This document shows positions 9,401 through 18,009 of a DNA stretch of 30,600 nt, one piece after another. The notes beneath the pieces were generated by a model that was not told the DNA's origin, made no database searches, and saw only the letters and a list, made by a program, of their open reading frames with translations. This DNA is from Tannerella sp. (GTDB taxonomy: Bacteria > Bacteroidota > Bacteroidia > Bacteroidales > Tannerellaceae). Position 1 is the stretch's first letter; every line of letters starts with the position of its first letter. The DNA lies in contig JAITBC010000170.1 in the NCBI GenBank assembly GCA_031283785.1, forward strand, positions 1-30,600, read 5' to 3'. The position numbers and the translations under genes were made by a program.

Positions 9401-12400
9401 GCTGGGGAGGTATCATGCGTAATCTTGACCAGTCGGATTTCGAGACGGCTAACATTCAATATATCGAGTTCTGGATCATGGACCCGTTTATCTATAACCC
9501 TGATCATAAAGGCGGTGATTTATATTTCAACCTCGGCGAGATATCGGAAGATATACTTAAAGACGAAAAGAAATTTTTTGAAAACGGTTTGCCGGTAAAC
9601 GACGATGACCGACAGGTCGATACCACAGTATGGGGAAAAATCCCCAAGCAGCAAAGTACCGTATATGCTTTTGATAACAGCGCCGGCTCACGCATCCGCC
9701 AGGATGTGGGATTCAACGGGATCTCGTCGGCGGAAGAAAAAAGCGGCGCTTTCTCTGCGTATGCGGAATATCTTAATAAACTGCTGAATAAATTGCCGCA
9801 GGAGACGATCCTGAAAATGCAGGATGACCCGTTATCTCCGCTGAATGACCCCGCCGGTGATGATTACCGTTACTTCCGAGGCTCCGATTACGACCGTGAA
9901 CAATCCGATATCCTGACGCGCTACAAACATTATAACGGTGTGGAAGGAAATTCAAGGGAATCAGGCGATTCGCCGGAGACCTACGATACTTCTTCAAAAA
10001 TGATTCCCGATGCGGAAGATTTCAATCAGGACAACACATTAAATGAAAATGAAAAATATTACCAGTATAAAGTATCTGTCCGTCCCGGAGACATGAATGT
10101 AGGCTCTAATTTCATCGTCGATAAACGGATCGCAAACGTGCGGCTGGCTAACGGGACAAGGGAAGATGTCACCTGGTATCAATTCAAAATCCCTATCCGT
10201 GAATACAACCAAAAAGTCGGTTCTATAAACGACTTCAGCTCCATCCGTTTCATGCGTACGTTCATGACCGGATTCAGTGAGACGACTATTTTACGTTTCG
10301 GGGCATTCTCATTAGTCCGCGGCGAATGGCGCCCTTATCGGCAGGCACTGTACAAATCCGGCGTTATTCCTTCGGTAACAGGGTCTCTGTCCGTATCGAC
10401 GGTAAATATAGAGGAAAACGGCGACCGCGAACCTATACGATATATGCTTCCTCCGGGAGTCACACGTATAACCGACCCAAGCCAGCCGCAGTTACGTCAG
10501 CAAAACGAACAATCGCTGTCATTGAAAGTGACCGGCCTTGCTTCGCAGGATGCCCGCGCCGTTTATAAAACGACAAGCTACGACCTGCGCCGTTACAAAA
10601 GAATACAAATGTTTGCCCATGCCGAGAAACTTGTCGACGACATAACGGACCTCCAGGACGGCGACCTGTCCGTATTTATTCGTCTGGGGACAGACTATAA
10701 AAACAACTATTACGAATACGAAGCGCCGCTGAATCTTACCCCTTTCGGAAGCATATCGTCTAACGAAGTATGGCCGGATGAAAATATACTGAACATTCAA
10801 ACGAATGCACTTACCGATCTAAAACTCAGCCGTAACCGCGCGAAAAGTAATCCGGAAAGCGGCGTCTCGTATCATACCGTCTATTCCGAATATGACCCGA
10901 ATAACAGGCGCAACACGATGAGCATCGTGGGAAACCCGACTTTGTCGGATGTACAGGTTATCATGATTGGAGTACGCAACAACTCGAAAAACATCAAAAG
11001 CGCCGAAGTATGGGTGAATGAATTGCGCATAACCGATTTTGACGAATCCGGCGGATGGGCGGCCAATACAAACATGAACCTTAACATTTCCGATTTTGCG
11101 ACGATCAATGCAAGCGGAAATATTGAGACTGCCGGTTTCGGCGGACTCGAACAGTCGGTAACCGAACGAAGTATGGATGACTATTCACAGTTTAGTATCA
11201 CGACAACCGTTCAGCTTGGAAAACTGTTCCCGGAAAAAACAAAAGTGAGCCTGCCGTTATATTACGCTTATTCGAAAGAAGTGATTGCTCCGCAGTATAA
11301 CCCTTTAGATCAGGATATCTTACTGAAAGAATCAATTAATAACGAAGCGACTGTTGCAGGTAAAGACTCGATACGCAATTTTGCCAACGATGTCTTGACG
11401 ACAAAGGCCTTCGCTCTTAACAATGTGAAGATCAACATAAGAAGTGAGACGCCGATGCCGTATGATCCGGCGAATTTCTCGCTCGGATACGCATCGAATG
11501 TAGAAACAAAGACGAACCCGGAGACGGCATATGAAACGACTAAAAATTATCAGGGAAATTTGGGATATACCTATACGCCGTATATCAAGCCGTTCAAACC
11601 GTTTGAAAAGATAAAGGCAAAAGGCGGCGCTACCCGATATCTGAACCAGCTGGCTTTCGCTTATCTGCCGGAATCGTTTAATATCCAGAATTTTATGACG
11701 CGCAATTATTACGAAATACAGTTGCGCGACTTGAACGATCTTAATAACGCAAGCAGCATTCCGGTCTCGTTCAGTCAGAACTTTCTCTGGGACAGGTCGT
11801 TCGAAATCCGATGGAAAATATTGACCAATTTCCTGTTAGACTTTACATCTTCCACAAATGCACGTATAGAAGAGCCTTATGTGCAGGTAAACAAGGCCTT
11901 GAATCCGGATCAATATCAGATGTGGAAAGATTCCGTCAAAAAAAGTATCGCCGAACTTGGAACGCCGCTTTTGTATGATCAGACATTTACGGCAACTTAT
12001 ACACTTCCTTTCCAGTATATTTCGGCAACAGACTGGATGACGGGCAACTTCAACTACCGAGCACAGTATAACTGGGAGAAAGGAGCATTTGTCGATAAAG
12101 AAACGATTATCGGAAATACGATTAAAAATGAACGAGTTATAGAAATTACCGGCGCCCTCAACTTATTATCGCTGTATAACAAAAATGAGTTCCTGAAAAA
12201 AGTAATCCAGAAGAGTAACATAAACAGGACTACACCTCCTAAAAAAACGGCTGCCGAAACGAGAAGAAAAACGCTGGAGATGGATGTTACATTAAGTCCC
12301 GACAGCGGCATCATTGTGCAGCACAATATGCTTACGACAAAAGTCCTCATTAATGCACGCCTGAAGGACGACAGCACAAAAAGATATAAAGTCTCGTATA

Positions 12401-13941
12401 AAGCGATTGACTATGCACGTATACGCATAACAAACAGGGATTCCGTGAGCCTGAAATTATCAATAAGGCCGGCTCCCTCTAAAGACGAGACTTTCACGTA
12501 TAAACTGGTGGAACACAGTGCCCGTACACTGATAATGATACGTCGTATCGATGTCTCTTACTCGTTGACGGACGGCATGTATATCCCGGGATTTATGCCG
12601 GGTATAGGCAGTTGGCTCGGGCAAGGCCCTTCCGCCGCGGGACGCGCCCCCGGATGGGGATTTGCCTTCGGTGACGTTCGCCGGTCGTATATCGATGAAG
12701 CTGCCGAAAAAGGATGGTTCATTTATAACCAGGGTAATATAACGCCGGCTATGATTAACTCGGCAAAGATGCTGACGGGAAAAGCCCTGATAGAACCTCT
12801 GCCGGGATTCAAAATAAACCTCAATGCCAATTATCTGGATTCGCGCGACACGGAAATTCAGTTTATGTTTAAAGGAATGCCGGAAACAAAAGGCGGGAAT
12901 TTCACAATGACGACGATAGGCCTCGGAGGCTTCTTTTCCGGCGCCGGCAACGCAAACAAAGGCTATAACTCCGGAGTGTTCCAAAAAATGCTGAACAACA
13001 GGAATATTATCGTTTCGCGGATAAACGGCAGTTACGAAGGCTCCCGATATCCGGATGCCGGATTCCTTGCCGGCACATCTTATCCTTCACGGGAAAACGG
13101 TTTTGATCCCAAGTACGGAAGCACAGGCATTAATTCGGGTGACGTTCTCATACCGTCATTTATCGCAGCTTATACAAACAGGAGACCGGAAAAAGTCGGG
13201 CTTACGGCGTTCCCGTCTTTGAAAAATCTGCTCCCAAACTGGAATATCACCTACGACGGCCTTATACGGATACCGTCTATTAATCGCCATTTCAGAAATA
13301 TGACGTTATCTCACCGGTATACCGGAGTATATAACATAGGCGGCTACACGTCGTACCTGAATTGGGTGAATGCGGGAATAGGAGGCGATCTCGGCTATGT
13401 CAGGGATACCGAAAGCGGAGCGCCGATTCCTTCCATGGGATATGAAATCGCATCCGTAACTTTGACGGAAAATTTCAACCCCCTGTTTGGAATTGATGCG
13501 ACATTCCTGAATAACATAACCGCCGGATCCAAATATTCCAAATCGCGTACAATCAACCTGAATGTTACATCCTATCAAATGGTTGAAGCCTTTACGGACG
13601 ATATTACCGTCAGCCTCGGTTATAAATACGCCGAATTTAATAAGATACTCAAACTGAAAAAGAAAGGCGATTTCAGTAATGACCTTACGGTACGTCTGGA
13701 TTATACTTACCGGAAAGCGTTATCGCTCATCAGAAAGTTTGAAGACGGATATACGCAGGCTACGCAAGGAAATATTTCCCATATGATGCAGTTTTCGGCA
13801 GATTATGCTTTCAGTAAAAAAGTGACGCTGCGCGCATTTTACGACCTCCAGGTCAATGAGCCGTTAGTTTCGAGTTCATCTTTCCCGACATCCAACTCCA
13901 ACTACGGCATAAGTATTCAGATTTCGCTTAATAACGAATAA
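6415..13941 (+). CDS. sprA: T9SS outer-membrane translocon SprA/Sov
   Basis: SprA (Sov in Porphyromonas gingivalis) is the giant outer-membrane beta-barrel through which type IX secretion cargo leaves the cell; in flavobacteria it is also needed for gliding. This copy has 2508 residues, close to Sov. A signal peptide (residues 1-26, ending in GYA) is followed by a Pro/Thr-rich linker and long beta-rich sequence. Typical blocks are SYLDDFESTQSEFDLLNP near 855, IEFWIMDPF and LYFNLGEISEDIL near 1014-1045, and NPTLSDVQVIMIGVRN to VWVNELRITDFDE near 1505-1545, which are shared by SprA proteins. The last residues form an alternating aromatic strand as in barrel proteins. There is no frameshift. It follows ruvA by nine bases. 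No T9SS cargo or Por genes are nearby, so activity of the system must be judged from the rest of the genome. Confidence 0.95.
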   Translation: MKRGIKYIITVIACLSGIFAPNAGYAVFQAETAKTQMRNPSAPETTLPDTAAPNVSSPEQLMPDDTIVKPRIPVKKTVPEEYDDLNKNSASDLRDPENLKTEVEYDLKSGTYLIRSKVGDMNLVTPLQMTPEEYQKYSLEQSLKRYFYERNRAVFDSLGVDGKGAADRFNLMDMQFDIGGADKLFGPGGVRLRSQGMLGLDIGLKTSKTKNPSLPEKSRSHTFFNFNTDVQMNMRASVGTKINFGMDYNTDAAFDYDATKLKLAYGGEEDEIVKSLEGGNVSMNTNNSLIRGGAALFGVKTDLQFGKLRVKALIAQQESDSRSISSKGNLQMTDFELPVDKYDENRHYFLAHYFRDTYDKALSKLPYISSAVSINRIEVWITNKSSNYGQARNIVAFSDLGEHKHISNPLFTPSGSNDIPYNETNTLYRTIVDNYPGARNVSSVTQTFAGFIEGGRDYEKIESARLLSSSEYILNTQLGYISLNTHLQADEVLAVAFEYTYNGVVYQVGEFSSDNNENTNKCLFLKLLKATSLSPDMPVWDLMMKNIYYINARSIQKQKFRLDIVYQSDTAGTYVYTIPEGNIKSRTLLKVMNLDRLNTNNEVISNGETEGDGFFDFVEGFTITAGYGLIIFPVVEPFGAHLREKIGDDKIADKYVYEELYDSTLTVARQIAEKNKFLIRGQYSGSSSNNIPLGATNVARGSVIVKANGLILTENVDYIVNYASGTVTILNENLLSGNSAISVSLENQSTSGMQRKTMFGTDLNYEFSKNFNIGATVMHLSEMPLTTKTAFGDESVKNTLLGVNTDYKGQSQWLTNMFDKLPLLSLTQPSTFSVNSEFAYLIANHYQNKYTGEFSYLDDFESTQSEFDLLNPYFWNLASTPSDDNKTTAMFPEASLANNVEYGKNRALMAWYYIDGLFTRRNSSLRPSYMSDEDLSNHHVRAVQTRELFPNRDQVYNENSYLNVLNLAYYPNERGPYNLDADNINDNGTLMNPEKRWGGIMRNLDQSDFETANIQYIEFWIMDPFIYNPDHKGGDLYFNLGEISEDILKDEKKFFENGLPVNDDDRQVDTTVWGKIPKQQSTVYAFDNSAGSRIRQDVGFNGISSAEEKSGAFSAYAEYLNKLLNKLPQETILKMQDDPLSPLNDPAGDDYRYFRGSDYDREQSDILTRYKHYNGVEGNSRESGDSPETYDTSSKMIPDAEDFNQDNTLNENEKYYQYKVSVRPGDMNVGSNFIVDKRIANVRLANGTREDVTWYQFKIPIREYNQKVGSINDFSSIRFMRTFMTGFSETTILRFGAFSLVRGEWRPYRQALYKSGVIPSVTGSLSVSTVNIEENGDREPIRYMLPPGVTRITDPSQPQLRQQNEQSLSLKVTGLASQDARAVYKTTSYDLRRYKRIQMFAHAEKLVDDITDLQDGDLSVFIRLGTDYKNNYYEYEAPLNLTPFGSISSNEVWPDENILNIQTNALTDLKLSRNRAKSNPESGVSYHTVYSEYDPNNRRNTMSIVGNPTLSDVQVIMIGVRNNSKNIKSAEVWVNELRITDFDESGGWAANTNMNLNISDFATINASGNIETAGFGGLEQSVTERSMDDYSQFSITTTVQLGKLFPEKTKVSLPLYYAYSKEVIAPQYNPLDQDILLKESINNEATVAGKDSIRNFANDVLTTKAFALNNVKINIRSETPMPYDPANFSLGYASNVETKTNPETAYETTKNYQGNLGYTYTPYIKPFKPFEKIKAKGGATRYLNQLAFAYLPESFNIQNFMTRNYYEIQLRDLNDLNNASSIPVSFSQNFLWDRSFEIRWKILTNFLLDFTSSTNARIEEPYVQVNKALNPDQYQMWKDSVKKSIAELGTPLLYDQTFTATYTLPFQYISATDWMTGNFNYRAQYNWEKGAFVDKETIIGNTIKNERVIEITGALNLLSLYNKNEFLKKVIQKSNINRTTPPKKTAAETRRKTLEMDVTLSPDSGIIVQHNMLTTKVLINARLKDDSTKRYKVSYKAIDYARIRITNRDSVSLKLSIRPAPSKDETFTYKLVEHSARTLIMIRRIDVSYSLTDGMYIPGFMPGIGSWLGQGPSAAGRAPGWGFAFGDVRRSYIDEAAEKGWFIYNQGNITPAMINSAKMLTGKALIEPLPGFKINLNANYLDSRDTEIQFMFKGMPETKGGNFTMTTIGLGGFFSGAGNANKGYNSGVFQKMLNNRNIIVSRINGSYEGSRYPDAGFLAGTSYPSRENGFDPKYGSTGINSGDVLIPSFIAAYTNRRPEKVGLTAFPSLKNLLPNWNITYDGLIRIPSINRHFRNMTLSHRYTGVYNIGGYTSYLNWVNAGIGGDLGYVRDTESGAPIPSMGYEIASVTLTENFNPLFGIDATFLNNITAGSKYSKSRTINLNVTSYQMVEAFTDDITVSLGYKYAEFNKILKLKKKGDFSNDLTVRLDYTYRKALSLIRKFEDGYTQATQGNISHMMQFSADYAFSKKVTLRAFYDLQVNEPLVSSSSFPTSNSNYGISIQISLNNE

Positions 13942-14051
13942 GCCGGAAGTCGAATCATCTCAAAAATCATTTCCGGAATATGAAAGCAAATAAAAATAAG
14001 CAGGGTTATTTTGTATTCCTCGCGGCTTACATTATCTTTGCCGGCATATAT

Positions 14052-14624
14052 ATGGAAAATTATACCAAAGACATTAAAAATGCCTGTAAAGTCCTGAATG
14101 AAGGAGGACTTATACTGTATCCTACGGATACGATATGGGGCATTGGTTGCGACGCTACGAACGAAACTGCCGTCAGGCGCGTTTATGAATTGAAAAAACG
14201 TACGGACCGGAAGGCGATGCTTGTGTTGATAGATTCCGCTGCAAAGATAGACCGGTACGTTTCGGATGCGCCGGACATTGCATTGGAGTTGATAGAACTG
14301 GCCGACAAACCGCTTACCATAATTTATCCCGGAGGTAAGAATCTGGCTGCCAACCTGCTCGGCGAAGACGGCAGTATCGGCATACGTGTGACGAAGGACG
14401 CTTTTTCGAACGCATTATGCAGATGTTTCCGCCGGCCTGTCGTCTCTACTTCGGCAAACATCAGCGGACAACCATCGCCCTTATCATTCGACGACATACC
14501 TGACGAAGTGAAGAACGGAACGGACTATGTCGTAAATTACCGCCAAGACGAGAACACGAAACGCCAACCTTCCGGAATCATACGCTTCGATACGGACCAT
14601 ACGATACAAATCATACGAAAATAA
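14052..14624 (+). CDS. Sua5/YciO/YrdC family (L-threonylcarbamoyladenylate synthase)
   Basis: Members of this family make threonylcarbamoyl-AMP from threonine, bicarbonate and ATP for the t6A37 modification of ANN-decoding tRNAs, or are YciO-like paralogues with less certain function. Visible motifs are GGLILYPTDTIWGIGCDA near the start, KKRTDRKAMLVLI (KRxxxKP-like; here KA instead of KP), GSIGIRV and VVSTSANISGQPSP, with the ATP-binding SxN. I chose the ATG at 14052 (MENYTKDI, 190 residues) because family members begin there. The frame is open to an ATG at 13980, which would add 24 residues, lysine-rich and then hydrophobic. The gene lies five bases before the sugar transferase gene and is probably co-transcribed with it. 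Confidence 0.85.
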   Translation: MENYTKDIKNACKVLNEGGLILYPTDTIWGIGCDATNETAVRRVYELKKRTDRKAMLVLIDSAAKIDRYVSDAPDIALELIELADKPLTIIYPGGKNLAANLLGEDGSIGIRVTKDAFSNALCRCFRRPVVSTSANISGQPSPLSFDDIPDEVKNGTDYVVNYRQDENTKRQPSGIIRFDTDHTIQIIRK

Positions 14625-14629
14625 ACGTT

Positions 14630-16030
14630 ATGAATAAACGCAGACAAAGGCTTAATTATATCTTGACGGATTATATGACGGCATCCGTGACATGGTTATT
14701 GTTTAACATGCTGCGTTATAATGAAGTTGCACAGTATGACTTCCCGTCGCCTGACAGTTTCCTGTTGTATCCCCAAGTGTTGAAAGGGCAAATCCTGATT
14801 CCTTTATTCTGGCTTATTCTTTATTTCTTTTCAGGATACTATAATAAACCGTTCGGCAAATCGCGTATCGGAGAAATTTTCTCAACATTAATAACCGTTG
14901 CGACCGGCGCCGTCGTCATTCTTTTCACGGTTTTGCTGAACGAACTTCCAAGTTCGTTTTATATCTATTACAAATTGTTCTTCTCATTAGCCTTCCTGCA
15001 ATTTGTCCTGACATACACCGGAAGGGCTATTATAACGAACCATTCGCTGAGGAAACTGTGGAAAGGCGAATGGCTTGAACATGCAATCATCATAGGAACG
15101 GGGAAGAATGCGCGTAAGATGCGTGAAGACTTATACAGGGCGGGATACTCTGTCGTCGGATTTGTGAAGGCAGATAAAGACTTTGCAACACCGGCAGTCG
15201 ATACGGATGAAATTCTCGGAACGACGGAAGATCTCAGGGAAATCCTCGAAATGCATAAAACCGACGGACTCGTAGTCGCTATTGACGATGAAAATAAAAG
15301 TAATCTCGTACAGCTTCTTTATTCGCTTTACCATTATAAAAAACCGATAAAGATCATGGCGGATAAAAATGACCTGCTTTTCAATATAAAAGTGAAAACG
15401 ATCCACGATATTCCTCTCATTGATGTGACGGAAAACAACTTCTCCGAGTTTGAAAGAAACATCAAATGGCTTATGGATAAAGCGATATCCTTCTGTATTC
15501 TGGTCATTTTTTTACCTTTGTACGTTTACCTTTCCATCCGGGTCAAAATAGATTCGAAAGGGCCTGTGTTCTTCGCGCAGGAAAGAATCGGATACAGGGG
15601 AAAGCCTTTTACTATTTACAAATTCCGTACTATGTATGCGAATGCCGTACATCAAGGGCCATTGTTGACGGCAAGGGAGGACAAACGCGTCACGCCGTTC
15701 GGACGTTTTCTACGTAAATACCGCCTCGACGAGATCCCGCAGTTCTGGAATGTACTCAAAGGTGACATGTCGCTTGTCGGGCCCCGTCCGGAGCAACGTT
15801 ATTTCATCGACCTGATTGTGCAAAAAGCACCTTATTACTATCTGCTTCATAATGTGAAACCGGGCATTACTTCGTGGGGAATGGTGAAATACGGCTACGC
15901 GGAGACGGTTGACAAAATGATAGAACGGTTGAATTACGACATTCTTTACTATGAGAATATGTCGCTTGTGCTGGACATTACCATATTGATATATACTATT
16001 AAAATTGTTTTTACCGGAAAAGGAGTTTAG
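14630..16030 (+). CDS. Polyprenyl glycosylphosphotransferase (initiating sugar-1-phosphate transferase)
   Basis: This inner-membrane enzyme moves a sugar-1-phosphate from UDP-sugar to undecaprenyl phosphate, starting a capsule, exopolysaccharide or O-antigen chain. The 466 residues contain four N-terminal membrane segments (about 10-30, 52-72, 82-104, 112-132), a Rossmann-like region (about 150-260, AIIIGTGKNAR), one membrane helix (about 284-303) and the catalytic domain. That domain has FFAQERIGYRGKPF, YKFRTM, RLDEIPQFWNVLKGDMSLVG with the Asp367-Glu368 dyad, and PRPE. It is therefore a WbaP/WcaJ-type polyisoprenyl-phosphate hexose-1-phosphate transferase. No other glycan genes are near, which fits an enzyme that serves a distant locus. 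In P. gingivalis a homologue starts the A-LPS that anchors T9SS cargo; whether that holds here is inference. The sugar cannot be read from the sequence. Confidence 0.92.
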   Translation: MNKRRQRLNYILTDYMTASVTWLLFNMLRYNEVAQYDFPSPDSFLLYPQVLKGQILIPLFWLILYFFSGYYNKPFGKSRIGEIFSTLITVATGAVVILFTVLLNELPSSFYIYYKLFFSLAFLQFVLTYTGRAIITNHSLRKLWKGEWLEHAIIIGTGKNARKMREDLYRAGYSVVGFVKADKDFATPAVDTDEILGTTEDLREILEMHKTDGLVVAIDDENKSNLVQLLYSLYHYKKPIKIMADKNDLLFNIKVKTIHDIPLIDVTENNFSEFERNIKWLMDKAISFCILVIFLPLYVYLSIRVKIDSKGPVFFAQERIGYRGKPFTIYKFRTMYANAVHQGPLLTAREDKRVTPFGRFLRKYRLDEIPQFWNVLKGDMSLVGPRPEQRYFIDLIVQKAPYYYLLHNVKPGITSWGMVKYGYAETVDKMIERLNYDILYYENMSLVLDITILIYTIKIVFTGKGV

Positions 16031-16033
16031 TTT

Positions 16034-16108
16034 ATGACGGAAAGGAATATTATTCCGTATTACGGATATAGGGTTAACGTCCCTGTGGAGAAAGGAGTCG
16101 TGGTATGA
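16034..16108 (+). CDS. 24-codon leader ORF overlapping clcA
   Basis: An ATG at 16034 opens a 24-residue frame (starts MTERNIIPYYGYRVN, ends EKGVVV) that stops at a TGA sharing the ATGA junction with the clcA start at 16105. It has its own strong Shine-Dalgarno, AAAAGGAG at 16017-16024, inside the end of the glycosyltransferase gene, and its last codons carry the AAAGGAG (16091-16097) of clcA. This is the layout expected for translational coupling, where ribosomes ending the small frame start the next. I do not recognise the peptide. It may also be a chance frame in a 74-base gap. Confidence 0.4.
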   Translation: MTERNIIPYYGYRVNVPVEKGVVV

Positions 16109-17901
16109 AGGGGGAAAAAAAAGAAGGCAGGTTTTACAGGTTTCTGCTCTGGCGTCAGAAACATATCAACGAACGGACATTCGTACTGATAATCAGTTTT
16201 ATAGTGGGATTAGGCGCTGCCTTAGCCGCCATAATACTGAAAAATACTATTCATTTCATACAAAGCCTGCTTACCGCCAACCTGCAGGAAGGCGCAAACT
16301 ACTGGCTGCTGATCTATCCCGTTACAGGCATCCTGATGTCCGGACTGTTTGTTAAGTATATTGTCCGCGACGACATCAGCCATGGGGTCACAAAGATACT
16401 CTTTGCTATCTCGCAACGTAAAAGCCGTATCAAACCGCACAATATGTGGTCGTCTTTAGTAGCAAGTACGTTTACCATCGGGTTTGGCGGTTCCGTCGGC
16501 GCCGAGGCGCCTATCGTACTGACAGGCGCGGCGATAGGTTCGAATCTCGGACGGGCATTCCGCCTCGAACAAAAGACGCTGATGCTACTGGTAGGATGCG
16601 GCGCCGCCGGAGCTGTCGCAGGCATCTTCAAAGCGCCTATTGCCGGACTTGTTTTCGTGATAGAAGTGCTGATGCTCGACCTTACAATGACCTCCGTACT
16701 GCCGCTCCTTATATCCTCCGTTACGGCGGCGACAATGTCGTATATCTTCACGGGAACAGAGGCGATGTTCAAATTTTCCCAGACCGAAGTTTTTCTTATC
16801 GAACGCATTCCGTATGTGCTTCTCCTGGGTATATTCTGCGGTCTTGTCTCGTTATATTTCACAAGAGCAATGATAAAAATCGAGGAGTTATACCGTAAGC
16901 TGAAACATTACCGGCAGAAATTCATTGTCGGCTCGGTGATCCTGAGCATCCTGATATTCCTGTTCCCGCCGCTGTACGGAGAAGGATATAACACAATCGA
17001 GTCGCTCCTTGACGGCCATTTCATACATCTGTCGGGGCAAAGCCCCCTTAATGCCATCCATATTAATTATTGGGGCATCGTCATCTTCTTATTTCTCATT
17101 TTACTGACAAAAGTATTCGCTTCGAGTGCGACAAACAGCGGAGGCGGCTGTGGAGGTATATTCGCGCCAAGTCTTTATCTCGGATGCATTGCCGGATTTG
17201 TTTTTGCGCATACATTAAATTATTTTGAAATATCCGCTTCGTCGCTATCGGAAAAGAATTTTGCCCTCATGGGCATGGCGGGCGTCATGGCGGGTGTCAT
17301 GCATGCACCCCTGACAGGAGTGTTCCTGATTGCCGAACTTACGGGAGGATACGATCTGTTTCTGCCGTTGATGATTGTTTCCATCAGCTCTTATGCCACC
17401 ATCATCACATTCGAACCGCACAGCATCTATTCGATGAGGCTGGCGAAAAAAGGAGAGTTGATGACGCATCATAAAGACCAGGCAGTACTAACCCTGTTGA
17501 AAATGGACAGCATTATCGAAACGGATTTTATCAAAGTCACCCCGGAAATGTCGCTGGGGGATATCGTGAAAAATGCCATCGCTCAAAGTTCCCGCAGCAT
17601 GTTCCCGGTTGTAAAAAACGATAATAAACTGATCGGGATCGTATTAGTTGATAACATCAGGAATATCATGTTCCGCCCCGAACTTTACAAACGCCTTTAC
17701 GTATCGCGCTTTATGGTTTCCCCGCCGGCAAAGATAACAAACGATATGCCCATGGAGAAAATCATGAAAATCTTCGACGACACGAAAGCCTGGAATCTTC
17801 CCGTAGTGGATAAGGACGGTCATTATCTCGGTTTTGTTTCCAAATCAAAAATATTCAACGCATACAGGGAAGTGCTTGTCGAAACGTTTTCCGGAGATTA
17901 A
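16105..17901 (+). CDS. clcA: ClC-family chloride channel or antiporter with CBS domains
   Basis: ClC proteins are inner-membrane dimers that conduct chloride or exchange it for protons. The 598 residues carry about ten hydrophobic helices (25-440) and two CBS domains (about 465-590). The family signatures are present: SHGVT (92-96, a variant of GSGIP), GSVGAEAP (129-136, with the gating glutamate Glu134), the GIFKAPIAGLVFVIEV helix (173-188) and GGGCGGIFAPSLYLG near 350. By alignment with E. coli ClC-ec1 the internal proton glutamate (Glu203) is Val188 here, the residue found in animal ClC channels, so proton coupling may be lost or different. Translation is led by a strong AAAGGAG (16091-16097), uncommon in this phylum. 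The gene is last in the sugar transferase unit and converges with the radical SAM gene. Confidence 0.93.
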   Translation: MKGEKKEGRFYRFLLWRQKHINERTFVLIISFIVGLGAALAAIILKNTIHFIQSLLTANLQEGANYWLLIYPVTGILMSGLFVKYIVRDDISHGVTKILFAISQRKSRIKPHNMWSSLVASTFTIGFGGSVGAEAPIVLTGAAIGSNLGRAFRLEQKTLMLLVGCGAAGAVAGIFKAPIAGLVFVIEVLMLDLTMTSVLPLLISSVTAATMSYIFTGTEAMFKFSQTEVFLIERIPYVLLLGIFCGLVSLYFTRAMIKIEELYRKLKHYRQKFIVGSVILSILIFLFPPLYGEGYNTIESLLDGHFIHLSGQSPLNAIHINYWGIVIFLFLILLTKVFASSATNSGGGCGGIFAPSLYLGCIAGFVFAHTLNYFEISASSLSEKNFALMGMAGVMAGVMHAPLTGVFLIAELTGGYDLFLPLMIVSISSYATIITFEPHSIYSMRLAKKGELMTHHKDQAVLTLLKMDSIIETDFIKVTPEMSLGDIVKNAIAQSSRSMFPVVKNDNKLIGIVLVDNIRNIMFRPELYKRLYVSRFMVSPPAKITNDMPMEKIMKIFDDTKAWNLPVVDKDGHYLGFVSKSKIFNAYREVLVETFSGD

Positions 17902-18009
17902 ATCTCCTATCTCACAACCATCAGACCGCCCACATGTATTATCTGTATGAATACCTCCATTCCTCCCCCAGTATTTATCTTATCGTGTTGCGATATTGCC
18001 CTCTCACCC

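Noticed and set aside
13943..13976. CCGGAA and TTCCGG inverted repeat after sprA
   Set aside because: Only six pairs, 22-base spacer and no T-run; too weak for a terminator.
16040..16070. GGAATATTATTCC palindrome in the leader ORF as a terminator
   Set aside because: The arms leave no room for a loop and no T-run follows; more likely a chance palindrome.
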